DNA of 64,000 nucleotides from Pseudomonas yangonensis (GCF_009932725.1 NZ_BLJU01000007.1:124001-188000); one strand, 5' to 3'; shown: positions 37,774-54,309, counted from the stretch's first letter. Notes: a model not told the origin generated them from the sequence alone. Numbers and translations: made by a program.

Positions 37774-37799
37774 ACAACGGCACCCTCGGGTGCCGTTGT
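37774..37799. terminator. Terminator shared by folD and glpV
   Basis: ACAACGGCACCC (37774-37785) and GGGTGCCGTTGT (37788-37799) form a 12-bp stem between convergent genes. On the plus strand the tail is CGTTT. Confidence 0.85.
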
Positions 37800-37816
37800 C
37801 GTTTCTGCCGTAGCGA

Positions 37817-39559
<1,743 letters not shown>

Positions 39560-39610
39560 AGAGACCTCCATCTCAGGATTTGGGGAGAGGCATACCGGCG
39601 GCAGCCCGGC

Positions 39611-39883
39611 TCAGCCCCAGCGCATGACTGCGCACAACCACAACAGCGATAGCAGCGAGGCTATCCACACGCTCCAGTCGGTCACGCCTATCACCAGCAG
39701 GTGCAGATAGGCGCTGCCGAGCAGACCGATGAACAACCGATCACCCCGGGTGGTGGTGATCGGCAGAAAACCCTTGCGCTCGACGCACGGCCAGCGCAGC
39801 TCGACCAGCGTCATGCCGGCCAGCAGCACGGCGATGCCGGCGAAGAACAGCGCGGTCGGTAGAGTCCAGGCCATCCAGCTCAT
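39611..39883 (-). CDS. DUF2160 small membrane protein of the glycerol importer operon
   Basis: 90 aa with two or three hydrophobic helices (about 9-28, 48-66 and 71-86). A conserved middle part RWPCVERKGFLPITTTRGDR would face one side of the membrane. DUF2160 proteins are repeatedly found between the permease and binding-protein genes of GlpV-type importers, so a role in assembly or coupling of the transporter is inferred. No activity is known. It starts 12 bp after the glpQ stop. Confidence 0.85.
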   Translation of the reverse strand: MSWMAWTLPTALFFAGIAVLLAGMTLVELRWPCVERKGFLPITTTRGDRLFIGLLGSAYLHLLVIGVTDWSVWIASLLSLLWLCAVMRWG

Positions 39884-39895
39884 GACGAACCTCCC

Positions 39896-40696
<801 letters not shown>

Positions 40697-40704
40697 GGTC
40701 GGCC

Positions 40705-41564
<860 letters not shown>

Positions 41565-41568
<4 letters not shown>

Positions 41569-42661
41569 GGCGTCACCTCCACCAGGTAATCGTCGGCATA
41601 GAGCATCAGCCACTGCGCCGGGAAGCTCAGGTACACCTGCTCGCGCGGCACCGGCTGGTCTTCCTGCAGGCGCGCCTTGAGCACCTGACCGTCGAGATCG
41701 AAGGTGAGGATCTTGTAGGTGCCGAGGTCCTCGACGTGCAGCACGCGGGCGCACAGCGCGTCTTCATAAGCGCCGTCCCAGATGTGCACGAATTCGGGAC
41801 GGATGCCCGCCTGCAGGCGCTTGCCGTCCAGTTCGGCGAGGCGCTGGTTGAGCGCGTCGGACAGCGGCAGGACCGTCCCGGCGAAACGCACCCCGCCCTC
41901 GCAGCGCTGCACCTCGATCAGGTTCATGCCGGGGCTGCCGATGAAGTAGCCGACGAAGGTGTGCCCGGGGCGCTCGAACAGCTCGCGCGGCGTGCCGAAC
42001 TGGACGATCTGCCCGCCGTACATCACCGCGATCTTGTCGGCGAAGGTGGAGGCCTCCAGCTGATCGTGGGTGACGTAGACCATGGTGATGTTGAACTGCT
42101 CGTGAATCTGCTTGAGCTTGCGCCGCAGCTTCCATTTCAGGTGTGGGTCGATCACCGTCAGCGGCTCGTCGAAGAGAATCGCCGACACGTCGTCACGCAC
42201 CAGACCGCGGCCCATGGAGACCTTCTGCTTCTCGTCGGCGGTTAGGTTGCGCGCCTTCTTGTGCAAAAGCGGATGCAGCTCCAGCACCTCGGCGATCTCG
42301 TGCACCTTGCTCATCACCCGCGCTTCGTCCATGCCCTGGTTGCGCAGCGGGAAGGCCAGGTTGTCGAACACCGTCATGGTGTCGTAGACCACCGGGAACT
42401 GGAAAACCTGGGCGATGTTGCGCTCTTGCGGCGACAGCGTATTGACCGCCTTGCCGTCGAACTGCACCTCGCCCTGCGACGGGCTGAGCAGGCCAGAGAT
42501 GATGTTGAGCAACGTCGACTTGCCGCAGCCCGACGGCCCCAGCAGCGCATAGGCGCCGCCCTGCTGCCAGACATGGTTCATCTCGCGAATCGCGTAGTCT
42601 TCCGGCGCTTTCGGCGTGCCGCTGTAGCTGTGCGCCAGGTTGTGCAAACGAATCTCGGCCA

Positions 42662-42662
<1 letters not shown>
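41565..42662 (-). CDS. glpT: Glycerol-type ABC importer ATPase with degenerate signature motif
   Basis: 365 aa, MalK-like: an ABC domain (1-235) plus a C-terminal regulatory OB-fold part. Walker A GPSGCGKST (42-50), Walker B AILFDEP (Asp165, Glu166) and the H-loop VTHD (His199) are intact. The signature LSGGQ is replaced by LTADE (140-144). It forms a pair with the other ATPase of the operon, which has the opposite defect. This symbol follows the rhizobial glycerol importer and is not the glycerol-3-phosphate permease of the same name. Its ATG shares one base with the stop of the upstream gene (TGATG). Confidence 0.87.
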
Positions 42663-43756
<1,094 letters not shown>

Positions 43757-43801
43757 GGCCTGTCCTTTTTCTTGTCGTGCCATTCGGTTTCGAACACCTA
43801 C

Positions 43802-43817
43802 AGCGACAAGCGTGCCA
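43802..43817 (-). promoter_or_regulatory. Sigma-54 (-24/-12) promoter of the glycerol-type importer operon
   Basis: On the minus strand TGGCACGCTTGTCGCT, one base away from the consensus TGGCACGNNNNTTGCW, with GG and GC separated by exactly ten bases. It lies about 46 bp before the glpS ATG and faces away from a sigma-54 activator gene. Confidence 0.85.
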
Positions 43818-43886
43818 GACCGCACTAAATCGAAATATTCAACTGATATTCAAGAGAAAAAGACGCGAAAGTGACCTACTTGGGGA

Positions 43887-43965
43887 TGTTCGACTGAACA
43901 CTTTTGAACAGTCAGATGTGAACAACTGAACAATTCGTTCGTTGACATTGAACAGTCATGAACGA
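43887..43965. promoter_or_regulatory. Cluster of GAACA half-sites, candidate upstream activator sites
   Basis: Five GAACA copies begin at 43896, 43906, 43920, 43928 and 43950. A dyad TGTTC-GACT-GAACA lies at 43887-43900, and the 11-mer TTGAACAGTCA occurs twice (43904-43914 and 43948-43958). They lie 70-150 bp upstream of the -24/-12 promoter, the usual place for enhancer sites. TTGACA at 43942-43947 could be the -35 of the regulator gene, which would then be autoregulated. Confidence 0.6.
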
Positions 43966-44016
43966 AACTGGACCGATCGCGGCGCAGATCGCGAACCGAC
44001 AAGAAGAGACCACCCC

Positions 44017-45846
44017 ATGACAGAAGCTGCCCGTGCCCCGGCTCACGACACCATCATCCAGGAGTCCTGGTCGCGCTGCCGCGACTACGGCCTGACCCAC
44101 CAGAGCACGCCGCGCTTCGACCCACCGGCCCCCGGCGAACTGTCGGCCCTGCTGGAAAGCCGCCAGGCCCTGGTGCAGACCACTCACCAGGAAGTACTGC
44201 CCTACTACGGCACCATCCTTTCCAACTCCAACTGCCTGATCATGCTGGCCGACGAGCAGGGCCGGCTGCTGCAATCATGGGGCGACCAGCGCTTCATCGA
44301 GCCGCGCCAGGCCGCCGGCTTCGTCGCCGGCGCCAGCTGGCTGGAGCGCTACACCGGCACCAACGCCATCGGCACCGCGCTCAGTTGCGGCCAGGCGGTG
44401 CATATCCAGCACGACGAGCACTTTCTCAAGGCCAACCGCTTCATGACCGGCTCGGCCTCGCCGATCTTCGACGAACAGCGGCGCATGATCGCCGTGCTCG
44501 ACGTATCCAGCGACAGCTACCTGCCGCCGGCGCACACCTTGGGCATGGTCAAGATGATGAGCCAGTCGGTGGAGAACCGCCTGATCCTCAAGCTGTTCGC
44601 CGACCAGTATCACCTGCTCAGTTTCAACACCAGCCTGGACAACCTCGACAGTCCCTGGGCTGGTCTGGTGGTGTTCGACGAGCATGGCCATGTGGTCTCG
44701 GCCAACCGCCGCGCCGACAACCTGCTTGGCCAATCGCTGACCTACGGCGCCATCGAGCAGCTGTTCGACGTGCCGCTGCAACAACTGCTCAACCAGCCGG
44801 ACGGCCAGCCATTCAGCCTGCGCACCAACAGCCACTTTCGCTTTCACGCACGAGTGCGCCGCCCTGCCCGGCCGGCGCCGATCCAGGCCCGCGATTTCCG
44901 TCCGCAGCCCCTCACGCCAGTATTCGAGGAGCCATCACTTCGCACCCTGAGCCTGGGCGATGCGCGCATGGACAAGGCCATCCGCCAGGCCGAGCGGTTG
45001 CTGGAGAAGGACATCCCGATCCTGGTGCAGGGCGAGACCGGCGCCGGCAAGGAGGTCTTCGTCAGGGCGTTGCATCACGCCAGCTCACGCGCCAACCAGC
45101 CCTTCATCGCGGTCAACTGCGCGGCCATTCCGGCGGAGCTGGTGGAGTCGGAGCTGTTCGGCTACGAAAAAGGCGCCTTTACCGGCGCCAGCCACAAGGG
45201 CCACATTGGACTGATCCGCAAGGCGCACAAGGGCACGCTATTTCTCGACGAGATCGGTGACATGCCGCTGCGTGTGCAGGCGCGCCTGCTGCGCGTGCTG
45301 CAGGAACGCTGTGTGCAGCCGCTGGGCAGCAGCGAGCTGCATCCGGTGGACGTGCGCCTGGTCTCCGCCACCAACCGCCCGCTGCGCCAGGACGTCGACA
45401 GCGGGCAGTTCCGCGCCGACCTCTACTACCGCATCAGCGGCCTGAACCTGGAGCTGCCGCCGCTGCGCGAACGCAGCGACAAGCAGGCGCTGTTCCAGAG
45501 ACTCTGGGAACAGCACCGCGAACCCCAGCAACGGGCCGGCATCAGCCGTGAGGTACTGGAGCTGTTCCAGCATCACCCCTGGCCGGGCAATCTGCGCCAG
45601 CTCAGTAGCGTCCTGCGCGTGGCCCTGGCTATGGCCGACGACCAGCCCATCCGTGCCGAACATCTGCCTGACGACTTCTTCCTTGACCTGCCAACGGGCG
45701 CCCCGCCGCCGGCGCGTCCCGAGCACGACGATCTGGCCAGCCAGTACCAGGCGTGTGGCGGTAATATCTCCTACCTGGCCCGCCACCTTGGTCTGAGCCG
45801 AAACACCCTGTACAAGCGCCTGCGCGAACAGGGCGTCAGGCCCTGA
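44017..45846 (+). CDS. Sigma-54-dependent activator, AcoR-like (GAF, AAA+, Fis-type HTH)
   Basis: 609 aa from the ATG at 44017. The N-terminal GAF-type sensor (about 70-210) has the family stretches SNCLIMLADEQGRLLQSWG and GTNAIGTAL. The AAA+ domain has Walker A GETGAGKE (339-346), the sigma-54 contact loop GAFTGA (386-391) and Walker B LFLDEIGDMP. The C-terminal helix-turn-helix is NISYLARHLGLSRNTLYKR (about 580-600). AcoR relatives respond to small alcohols, ketones or polyols. It is divergent from the glycerol-type importer and very likely its activator; the effector is unknown. Confidence 0.9.
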   Translation: MTEAARAPAHDTIIQESWSRCRDYGLTHQSTPRFDPPAPGELSALLESRQALVQTTHQEVLPYYGTILSNSNCLIMLADEQGRLLQSWGDQRFIEPRQAAGFVAGASWLERYTGTNAIGTALSCGQAVHIQHDEHFLKANRFMTGSASPIFDEQRRMIAVLDVSSDSYLPPAHTLGMVKMMSQSVENRLILKLFADQYHLLSFNTSLDNLDSPWAGLVVFDEHGHVVSANRRADNLLGQSLTYGAIEQLFDVPLQQLLNQPDGQPFSLRTNSHFRFHARVRRPARPAPIQARDFRPQPLTPVFEEPSLRTLSLGDARMDKAIRQAERLLEKDIPILVQGETGAGKEVFVRALHHASSRANQPFIAVNCAAIPAELVESELFGYEKGAFTGASHKGHIGLIRKAHKGTLFLDEIGDMPLRVQARLLRVLQERCVQPLGSSELHPVDVRLVSATNRPLRQDVDSGQFRADLYYRISGLNLELPPLRERSDKQALFQRLWEQHREPQQRAGISREVLELFQHHPWPGNLRQLSSVLRVALAMADDQPIRAEHLPDDFFLDLPTGAPPPARPEHDDLASQYQACGGNISYLARHLGLSRNTLYKRLREQGVRP

Positions 45847-47088
<1,242 letters not shown>

Positions 47089-47361
47089 GACGGCCGGCGC
47101 TTAGCGCAGGTGACCATGCCACATCGTCAGCCCCCCTTCGGGGCGAGCCTGCAACGCAGCGGGCCGCCCCGGTTCGCCGAGCGTCCTCAGCGCCACGAAC
47201 CTCTGGGCACAAGCCCCGACTGCCTCGCAGCCCATAGCAGGCGAACCATACCCACACGGCACGTAGGTGCAACTTGTAGCGCGCCATTACAGTCGGAACC
47301 TAGGCACCGCACTCCTTGGGCGATAACGCATCGCCTACCGGCAAAAGCGAAGGAGATACGC

Positions 47362-47979
47362 ATGACGGATTCCACTCCAAGCCATGGCCACGCAAAGCGC
47401 GATCTTCCAGGTGGCGCGCCGATCGCGAGCCTGAACGCTGCCCAGCTCAGCGAACCGCGCGCCGTACAGAAGTCCAGAGTAGGCTTCACGGTCAATGGTC
47501 AGCCTCACCAACTCGCACTGGACAACCGCACCTCACTCCTGGATGCGCTGCGTGAGCATCTGCACCTTACCGGGAGCAAGAAGGGCTGCGATCACGGCCA
47601 GTGCGGCGCCTGCACCATGATCGTCGATGGCCGCCGCATCAACGGCTGCCTGACCCTGGCGGTGATGCATCAGGGCGCCGAGATCACCACCATCGAAGGC
47701 CTTGGTACGCCCGAGCACCTGCACCCGATGCAGGCCGCGTTTATCAGGCGTGACGGCTACCAGTGCGGTTACTGCACCCCCGGACAAATCTGCTCGGCGG
47801 TGGCCGTCCTCGAGGAAATCGACCAGGGCGTGCCCAGCCACGTGACCGACGACCTGCAAGCCACACCCGGCTACAGCGAGGCCGAACTGCGCGAACGCAT
47901 GAGCGGCAACATCTGCCGCTGCGGCGCCTACTCCAACATCATCGAAGCGATCAACGACGTGGCGGGAGAACGCGGATGA
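47362..47979 (+). CDS. paoA: Aldehyde oxidoreductase 2Fe-2S subunit (PaoA/YagT-like)
   Basis: 205 aa from the ATG at 47362 (AAGGAG six bases upstream). A plant-type 2Fe-2S motif, [21 protein letters not shown], is followed by the second cluster domain with [13 protein letters not shown] and [13 protein letters not shown]. The N-terminal 45 residues are hydrophilic. The twin-arginine signal of E. coli PaoA is missing, so this enzyme is probably cytoplasmic. The 273 bp upstream (47089-47361) hold no gene; only a small CCCC/GGGG hairpin at 47133-47143 was noted. It overlaps the next gene by four bases. Confidence 0.88.
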   Translation: MTDSTPSHGHAKRDLPGGAPIASLNAAQLSEPRAVQKSRVGFTVNGQPHQLALDNRTSLLDALREHLHLTGSKKGCDHGQCGACTMIVDGRRINGCLTLAVMHQGAEITTIEGLGTPEHLHPMQAAFIRRDGYQCGYCTPGQICSAVAVLEEIDQGVPSHVTDDLQATPGYSEAELRERMSGNICRCGAYSNIIEAINDVAGERG

Positions 47980-48932
47980 AACCCTTTTCCTACGAACGTG
48001 CAGACACGCCGGGCGAAGCCGCTGCGGCGGCAGCGCGCATACCCGGCGCCAAATTCATCGCCGGCGGCACCAACCTGCTGGATCTGATGAAACTCGAAAT
48101 CGAGACGCCGTTGCACCTGATCGATGTCAATGGCCTCGGGCTGGACCGCATCGAAGCGACGGACAATGGCGGCATGCGCATTGGCGCGCTGGTGAGCAAC
48201 ACCGACCTGGCCGCCGACAGCCGCATTCGCCGTGACTACGCCGTGCTGGCCAGGGCGCTGCTCGCCGGCGCTTCCGGCCAGTTGCGCAACAAGGCGACCA
48301 CTGCCGGCAACCTGCTGCAGCGCACCCGCTGCCCGTACTTCTACGACACCAACCTGCCGTGCAACAAACGCCAGCCGGGCTCCGGCTGTGCAGCGCGCGA
48401 AGGCATCAGCCGCCAGCACGCCGTACTCGGCAGCAGCGACGCCTGCATCGCCACCCATCCGAGCGATATGGCAATCGCCATGCGCCTGCTCGATGCCAGG
48501 GTAGAAACCGTTCAGCCCGACGGCCAGGTGCGCCATATTCCCATGGCCGATCTGCATCGCCTGCCTGGCGACACGCCGCATATCGAACATGCTCTCGCCC
48601 CCGGTGAGCTGATCACCGCTGTAACCCTGCCCAAACCGCTCGGCGGCCAGCATTTCTACTACAAGGTGCGCGACCGCGCCTCCTATGCCTTCGCCCTGGT
48701 CTCGGTGGCGGCGGTGCTGCAGCCGGATGGCAACGGGCGCATCGCTCTCGGCGGTGTCGCGCACAAACCCTGGCGTGAGGAGGCAGCGGAGGCCGATCTG
48801 CCCCGCGGCGCCGATATCGTCGCCGAGCGGCTGCTCGCCGATGCACGCACCACAGCACACAACGCCTTCAAGCTCACCCTGGTCCGACGCACCTTAGGCG
48901 CCGTGCTGGCGCAAGCGAGGGCCGGCGCATGA
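47976..48932 (+). CDS. paoB: Aldehyde oxidoreductase FAD subunit (PaoB/YagS-like)
   Basis: 318 aa. An FAD-binding domain of the CO dehydrogenase type ([28 protein letters not shown]) and the C-terminal CODH FAD domain. The cysteines in [21 protein letters not shown], with a further Cys in [11 protein letters not shown], match the extra 4Fe-4S cluster known from PaoB. It passes electrons from the molybdenum subunit to an acceptor. ATGA overlaps join it to the genes on both sides, so the three subunits are made together. Confidence 0.9.
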   Translation: MKPFSYERADTPGEAAAAAARIPGAKFIAGGTNLLDLMKLEIETPLHLIDVNGLGLDRIEATDNGGMRIGALVSNTDLAADSRIRRDYAVLARALLAGASGQLRNKATTAGNLLQRTRCPYFYDTNLPCNKRQPGSGCAAREGISRQHAVLGSSDACIATHPSDMAIAMRLLDARVETVQPDGQVRHIPMADLHRLPGDTPHIEHALAPGELITAVTLPKPLGGQHFYYKVRDRASYAFALVSVAAVLQPDGNGRIALGGVAHKPWREEAAEADLPRGADIVAERLLADARTTAHNAFKLTLVRRTLGAVLAQARAGA

Positions 48933-51133
48933 AATTCGAAACTGCTGCAGGCAGCAACCCCATCGACCGTCAGCGCGTGGTCGGCCAGCCGCTCGACCGT
49001 ATCGACGGCCCGTTGAAGACCACCGGCACCGCCACCTATGCCTACGAATGGCACGCTGAGGTCACCGACCTGGCCTATGGCCAGATCGTCGGCGCGGCCA
49101 TCGCCAAGGGGCGCATCGCGGCCATGGACCTGTCACAGGCCAGGGCCGCTCCCGGCGTGATCACCATCGTCACCGCAGATACCGCACCCAAGCTCGGCAA
49201 GGGCGAGCGCAACAACGCCAGGCTGCTCGGCGGTCCCGAGATCGAGCACTACCATCAGGCCGTCGCCCTGGTGGTGGCCGAGACCTTCGAGCAGGCACGC
49301 GCTGCCGCCGAGCTGGTGAAGATCGACTACCAGCACCAACCGGGCAGCTTTGACCTCGAAGCGGTCAAGGACAGCGCGAAGAAACCGGAGAAGATCGTCA
49401 GCGGCGAGCCGGACAGCGCCGTCGGCGACTTCGACAGCGCATTCGCCAGCGCCGCCGTGCAACTCGACGCCACCTACCGCACGCCCGACCAGTCCCACGC
49501 GATGATGGAACCGCACGCCTCGATGGCGCGCTGGGACGATGATCGGCTGACTCTGTGGACGTCGAACCAGATGATCGCCTGGGGCGCTAAGGACCTTGCC
49601 GAAACACTGGGCATGGACGTCGAGAACGTCCGCCTTATCTCGCCCTATGTCGGCGGCGGCTTCGGCGGCAAGCTGTTCATCCGCGCCGATGCGCTACTGG
49701 CAGCGCTGGGCGCGCGTGCGGCCGGGCGGCCAGTCAAGGTGGCGCTACCGCGCCCGCTGATGATGAACAACACGACCCACCGCGCCGCCACCATCCAGCG
49801 CATTCGCATCGGCGCCACAGGCGACGGCAAGATCGTCGCGATTGGTCATGACAACTGGTCCGGCGATCTCAACGGCAACTCGGCCGAATCCGGGGTGATC
49901 TACTCACGACCGCTCTACGCCGGCGCCAACCGCATGTCCAGCACACGCCTGGCGAATCTCGACATGCCCGAAGCCAATGCCATGCGTGCCCCCAGCGACA
50001 CACCAGGATCAATGGCGGTGGAGATCGCCATGGACGAGATGGCCGAGAAACTTGGCCTGGACCCCGTCGACTTCCGTGTGATGAACGATTCATCGGTCGA
50101 CCCGGAGCAACCGGAGCGCCCCTACTCGCAGCGTCACCTCAAGGAATGCCTGCAGCAAGGCGCGCAACGCTTCGGCTGGGCCAAGCGCACCGCCAAACCG
50201 GCCGCATGCCGCGAAGGTGACTGGTTGATTGGCATGGGCATGGCCGGCGCCTTTCGCGACGGGCCGGTCACCCAGTCCGCCGCGCGCGTACGCCTGGACG
50301 CACAAGGCCGGCTCAGTGTCGAAACCGACATGACCGACATCGGCACCGGCAGCTACACCATCATCGGCCAGACCGCGGCGGAAATGCTCGGTGTGCCGCT
50401 GGAGCGGGTGAGCGTGAAGCTCGGCGACTCGAGCTACCCCGTTTCATCCGGCTCTGGCGGTCAGTGGGGCGCCAACAGCTCGACATCAGGCGTCTACGCT
50501 GCCTGCGTGCAGCTGCGCGAACAGATCGCACGCAAGCTTGGTTTCGATCCGGCGCGGGCAGTTTTCGAGAATGGCGAAGTGCTTCAGGACGGCAAACGCG
50601 CCACGCTCGCCGAGGCCGCGGCAGACGCGACGCTGGAAGCCGAGGACAGCATCGAGTTCGGCGATCTGAACAAGCGCTACCGGATCTCGACCTTCGGCGC
50701 GCATTTCGTCGAGGTCGCCGTCCATGCTGCCACGGCAGAGGTGCGGGTCAGGCGCATGCTGGCGGTCTGTTCGGCCGGGCGCATCCTCAATCCGAAGACG
50801 GCGCGCAGCCAGGTCATCGGCGCCATGACCATGGGCGTGGGCGCGGCACTCATGGAGGAGCTGTCCGTCGACACCCGCTACGGGCTGTATATCAACCACG
50901 ACCTGGCCGGATACGAGGTGCCAGTACATGCCGACATTCCGCATCAGGAGGTGGTCTTTCTCGACGAGAGCGATGCCCTCTCCTCGCCCATGAAGGCCAA
51001 GGGCGTGGGCGAGCTGGGCATCTGCGGAGTTTCCGCGGCGGTGGCGAACGCGATCTACAACGCTACGGGCGTGCGCATACGCGACTATCCAATCACCCTG
51101 GACAAGCTGCTGGCGCAGATGCCCGTGGCCTGA
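48929..51133 (+). CDS. paoC: Aldehyde oxidoreductase molybdenum-cofactor subunit (PaoC/YagR-like)
   Basis: 734 aa of the xanthine oxidase family. Cofactor-binding stretches are [32 protein letters not shown] and [11 protein letters not shown]. The catalytic Glu lies in [12 protein letters not shown] near the C-terminus. PaoABC of E. coli oxidises aromatic aldehydes with a molybdopterin cytosine dinucleotide cofactor. No paoD-like maturation gene follows; a terminator and cysS come next, so a maturation factor must come from elsewhere. The physiological substrate is unknown. Confidence 0.9.
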   Translation: MKFETAAGSNPIDRQRVVGQPLDRIDGPLKTTGTATYAYEWHAEVTDLAYGQIVGAAIAKGRIAAMDLSQARAAPGVITIVTADTAPKLGKGERNNARLLGGPEIEHYHQAVALVVAETFEQARAAAELVKIDYQHQPGSFDLEAVKDSAKKPEKIVSGEPDSAVGDFDSAFASAAVQLDATYRTPDQSHAMMEPHASMARWDDDRLTLWTSNQMIAWGAKDLAETLGMDVENVRLISPYVGGGFGGKLFIRADALLAALGARAAGRPVKVALPRPLMMNNTTHRAATIQRIRIGATGDGKIVAIGHDNWSGDLNGNSAESGVIYSRPLYAGANRMSSTRLANLDMPEANAMRAPSDTPGSMAVEIAMDEMAEKLGLDPVDFRVMNDSSVDPEQPERPYSQRHLKECLQQGAQRFGWAKRTAKPAACREGDWLIGMGMAGAFRDGPVTQSAARVRLDAQGRLSVETDMTDIGTGSYTIIGQTAAEMLGVPLERVSVKLGDSSYPVSSGSGGQWGANSSTSGVYAACVQLREQIARKLGFDPARAVFENGEVLQDGKRATLAEAAADATLEAEDSIEFGDLNKRYRISTFGAHFVEVAVHAATAEVRVRRMLAVCSAGRILNPKTARSQVIGAMTMGVGAALMEELSVDTRYGLYINHDLAGYEVPVHADIPHQEVVFLDESDALSSPMKAKGVGELGICGVSAAVANAIYNATGVRIRDYPITLDKLLAQMPVA

Positions 51134-51139
51134 GCCGAA

Positions 51140-51174
51140 ACGACGAAGGCCGCTTTCCAGCGGCCTTCGTCGTT
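51140..51174. terminator. Long hairpin between paoC and cysS
   Basis: ACGACGAAGGCCGCT (51140-51154) pairs with AGCGGCCTTCGTCGT (51159-51173) around TTCC. It is a 15-bp stem between convergent genes, at the right border of the accessory block. Confidence 0.8.
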
Positions 51175-51185
51175 GAGCATGAGGC

Positions 51186-52571
51186 TTATTCGGCCAGACG
51201 CCAGGTGGTGCCGCCCTTGCCGTCTTCCAGCACCACGCCCATGGCGGTGAGCTGGTCGCGGATGCGGTCGCTTTCCGCCCAGTTCTTGTCGGCGCGAGCC
51301 TGCAGACGCGCGGCGATCAGGGCTTCGACTTCGGCGGCGTCCACCTTGCCGGCGGCGCCGGCCTGCAGGAAGGCATCCGGTTCCAGCTGCAGCACGCCGA
51401 GCACACCAGCCAGCTGCTTGAGCTGAGCGGCCAGGCCGGCGGCGGCCTGCACATCCGACTCACGCAGGCGGTTGACCTCGCGGATCATCTCGAACAGCAC
51501 GGCGCAGGCTTCCGGCGAGTTGAAATCGTCATCCATCGCCACGCCGAAGCGCTCAACATACGCCTCGCCACCGGCAGGTGCCGCTTCCGGCAGACCTTTC
51601 AAGCCGTTGTAGAAACGCTCCAGGGCGCCCTTGGCTTCCTTGAGGCTCTCTTCGGAGTAGTTTATCGGGCTGCGATAGTGGCTGGACACTAGCAGGTAGC
51701 GCACCACCTCCGGGTGGTACTTCTCCAGCACCTCACGGATGGTGAAGAAGTTGCCCAGGCTCTTGGACATCTTCTCGCCGTCCACGCGCACCGCACCGGC
51801 GTGCATCCAGGCGTTGGCGTACTGCTTGCCGGTAGCCGCCTCGCTCTGCGCGATCTCGTTCTCGTGGTGCGGGAACACCAGATCCGGGCCGCCGCCGTGG
51901 ATGTCGAAGGTCTCGCCCAGGCAGCAGGTGGACATCACCGAGCACTCGATGTGCCAGCCCGGCCGGCCCTTGCCCCAGGGCGAATCCCAGCTCGGCTCAC
52001 CCGGCTTGGCGCCCTTCCACAGCACGAAGTCCAGCGGGTCTTCCTTGATTTCGTCCACTTCGATGCGCGCGCCGATCTTCAGCTCGTCGACCTTGCGCCG
52101 TGACAGCTTGCCGTAGGTTTCGAACCTGGTGACGCGGTAGTACACGTCGCCATTGCCCGGCGCGTAGGCATAACCCTTGTCGATCAGGGCCTGGATCATC
52201 TGGTGCATGCCGGCGATATGACCGGTGGCGCGCGGTTCGATGTCCGGGCGCAGCACGTTGAGGCGTGCTTCGTCCTCGTGCATCGCCGCGATCATGCGCT
52301 CGACCAGCGCCTCGAACGGCTCGCCGTTCTCATTGGCGCGCTTGATGATCTTGTCGTCGATGTCGGTGATGTTGCGCACATAGGTCACGTCATAGCCGCG
52401 CTGACGCAGCCAGCGGGTGACCACGTCGAACGCGACCATCACGCGGGCGTGACCGATATGGCAGAAGTCATAGACGGTCATGCCACACACGTACATGCGT
52501 ACGCTGTTACCGATCAGCGGCTTGAACGGTTCCTTGACCTTGCTCAGCGTGTTGTAGATCGACAGTGCCAT
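51186..52571 (-). CDS. cysS: Cysteinyl-tRNA synthetase
   Basis: 461 aa from the ATG at 52571, which shares one base with the glnS stop (TAATG); an ATG four codons earlier lies inside glnS. HIGH is at 38-41 ([10 protein letters not shown]) and KMSKS in [11 protein letters not shown]. Zinc ligands are Cys29, the Cys of HIECSVMS and the His pair in [10 protein letters not shown]. It charges tRNA-Cys in the cytoplasm. The tight coupling glnS-cysS matches the Pseudomonas backbone. Confidence 0.97.
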   Translation of the reverse strand: MALSIYNTLSKVKEPFKPLIGNSVRMYVCGMTVYDFCHIGHARVMVAFDVVTRWLRQRGYDVTYVRNITDIDDKIIKRANENGEPFEALVERMIAAMHEDEARLNVLRPDIEPRATGHIAGMHQMIQALIDKGYAYAPGNGDVYYRVTRFETYGKLSRRKVDELKIGARIEVDEIKEDPLDFVLWKGAKPGEPSWDSPWGKGRPGWHIECSVMSTCCLGETFDIHGGGPDLVFPHHENEIAQSEAATGKQYANAWMHAGAVRVDGEKMSKSLGNFFTIREVLEKYHPEVVRYLLVSSHYRSPINYSEESLKEAKGALERFYNGLKGLPEAAPAGGEAYVERFGVAMDDDFNSPEACAVLFEMIREVNRLRESDVQAAAGLAAQLKQLAGVLGVLQLEPDAFLQAGAAGKVDAAEVEALIAARLQARADKNWAESDRIRDQLTAMGVVLEDGKGGTTWRLAE

Positions 52572-54235
52572 TACTGCCCCCACGAATCGCGCAGCGTGAC
52601 GGTACGGTTGAACACCAGCGCGTCGGCGGTCGAATCCTTGTCCAGGCAGAAGTAGCCTTCGCGCTCGAACTGGAAGCGGTCGTCAGCGCCGGCCTTGGCC
52701 AGCGAGGGTTCGGCGCGGCAACCGGTGAGCACCACCAGCGATTCGGGGTTGATGTTGTCGAGGAAGCTGCCGCCCTCTTCGCTCTTCTCCGGATTGGGCG
52801 ACTTGAACAGACGGTCGTACAGGCGCACTTCGCATTCGACGCTTTCCGCGGCCGGCACCCAATGGATCACGCCCTTGACCTTGCGGCCTTCCGGGTTCTT
52901 GCCCAGGGTGTTCTCGTCGTAGCTGCAGCGCAGCTCGACGATATTGCCGGCGGCATCCTTGATCGCCTCATCGGCACGAATCACGTAGCTGCCGCGCAGG
53001 CGCACTTCGCCACCGGGGATCAGGCGCTTGAAGCCGTCCGGCGGGGTTTCCTCGAAGTCGCTGGCGTCGATGTAGATCTCGCGGGAGAACGGCAGCACGC
53101 GCACACCCATGTCCTGCTTCGGATGGCGCGGCAGCTCGAGGTTCTCGACCTTGCCCTCCGGGTAGTTAGTGATCACCACCTTCAGCGGCTTGAGCACGCA
53201 CATGGCGCGCGCGGCGTTGGCGTCCAGATCGTCACGAATGGCGAACTCGAGCATGCCGATGTCCACCAGGCCACCGGCGCGGTTGACGCCGATCATGTCG
53301 CAAAACGCGCGGATCGAGGCCGGGGTGTAGCCGCGACGACGGTAGCCGGACAGCGTCGACATGCGTGGGTCATCCCAACCCTTGACGTGACCTTCGTCCA
53401 CCAGTTGCTTGAGCTTGCGCTTGCTGGTGATGGTGTAGTTCAGGTTCAGTCGGGCAAATTCGTACTGACGCGGCTGCGCCGGCACCGGCAGATTCTCCAG
53501 GAACCACTCGTACAGCGGGCGGTGATCCTCGAACTCCAGGGTGCAGATCGAATGGGTGATGCCCTCGATGGCGTCCGACTGACCGTGCGTGAAGTCGTAG
53601 CTCGGGTAGATGCACCACTTGTCACCGGTCTGGTGGTGATGGGCGTGGCGGATGCGATAGAGGATCGGGTCGCGCAGGTTGATGTTCGGCGAGGCCATGT
53701 CGATCTTCGCGCGCAGCGAGCGGGCACCATCGGGGAACTCGCCGGCCTTCATGCGGGCGAACAGGTCGAGGTTTTCCTCGACGCTGCGATCACGGAACGG
53801 GCTGTTCCTGCCCGGCTCGGTCAGGTTGCCGCGATACTCGCGCATCTCTTCGGCATTCAGATCGCAGACGAAGGCCTTGCCGGCCTTGATCAGCTCGACG
53901 GCCCAGGCATGCAACTGATCGAAGTAGTTGGAGGCGTAGCGCTCCTCGCCCGCCCACTTGAAGCCCAGCCACTCGACATCGGCCTTGATCGCGTCGATGT
54001 ATTCCTGGTCTTCCTTGGCCGGGTTGGTGTCGTCGAAACGCAGGTTGCACTGGCCGCCGAACTCTTCGGCCAGGCCGAAGTTCAGGCAGATGCTCTTGGC
54101 ATGGCCAATGTGCAGGTAGCCGTTGGGCTCCGGCGGGAAGCGGGTCACGATCTTGGTGTGCTTGCCGCTGTCCAGATCGGCCTGGACGATGGGGCGCAGG
54201 AAGTTGGCAGCTTTTTCGACGGTGGGCTTGCTCAT
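52571..54235 (-). CDS. glnS: Glutaminyl-tRNA synthetase
   Basis: 554 aa from the ATG at 54235 ([15 protein letters not shown]); earlier in-frame codons lack similarity. HIGH is at 42-45 ([16 protein letters not shown]). The KMSKS equivalent is [11 protein letters not shown]. The glutamine-specific anticodon-binding beta-barrels form the C-terminus. It charges tRNA-Gln directly, so the transamidation route is not needed for Gln. It is divergent from ppiB. Confidence 0.97.
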   Translation of the reverse strand: MSKPTVEKAANFLRPIVQADLDSGKHTKIVTRFPPEPNGYLHIGHAKSICLNFGLAEEFGGQCNLRFDDTNPAKEDQEYIDAIKADVEWLGFKWAGEERYASNYFDQLHAWAVELIKAGKAFVCDLNAEEMREYRGNLTEPGRNSPFRDRSVEENLDLFARMKAGEFPDGARSLRAKIDMASPNINLRDPILYRIRHAHHHQTGDKWCIYPSYDFTHGQSDAIEGITHSICTLEFEDHRPLYEWFLENLPVPAQPRQYEFARLNLNYTITSKRKLKQLVDEGHVKGWDDPRMSTLSGYRRRGYTPASIRAFCDMIGVNRAGGLVDIGMLEFAIRDDLDANAARAMCVLKPLKVVITNYPEGKVENLELPRHPKQDMGVRVLPFSREIYIDASDFEETPPDGFKRLIPGGEVRLRGSYVIRADEAIKDAAGNIVELRCSYDENTLGKNPEGRKVKGVIHWVPAAESVECEVRLYDRLFKSPNPEKSEEGGSFLDNINPESLVVLTGCRAEPSLAKAGADDRFQFEREGYFCLDKDSTADALVFNRTVTLRDSWGQ

Positions 54236-54309
54236 GGTGTCCTTAACAATACTGGCGCGGCACGGGTAGGCCGCCTCGGGCAAAGTCCGTATCATAACCA
54301 ACCTGTCAA

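Noticed and set aside
43776..43782. Second TGGCACG on the minus strand upstream of glpS
   Set aside because: No GC follows at the -12 spacing, and it would place the start almost at the ribosome site; the element at 43802-43817 is the proper sigma-54 promoter.
47089..47361. Possible small gene between ampC and paoA
   Set aside because: The frame running into paoA from 47110 is Arg/Pro-rich with no ribosome site, while the ATG at 47362 has an AAGGAG site; no other convincing frame was seen.
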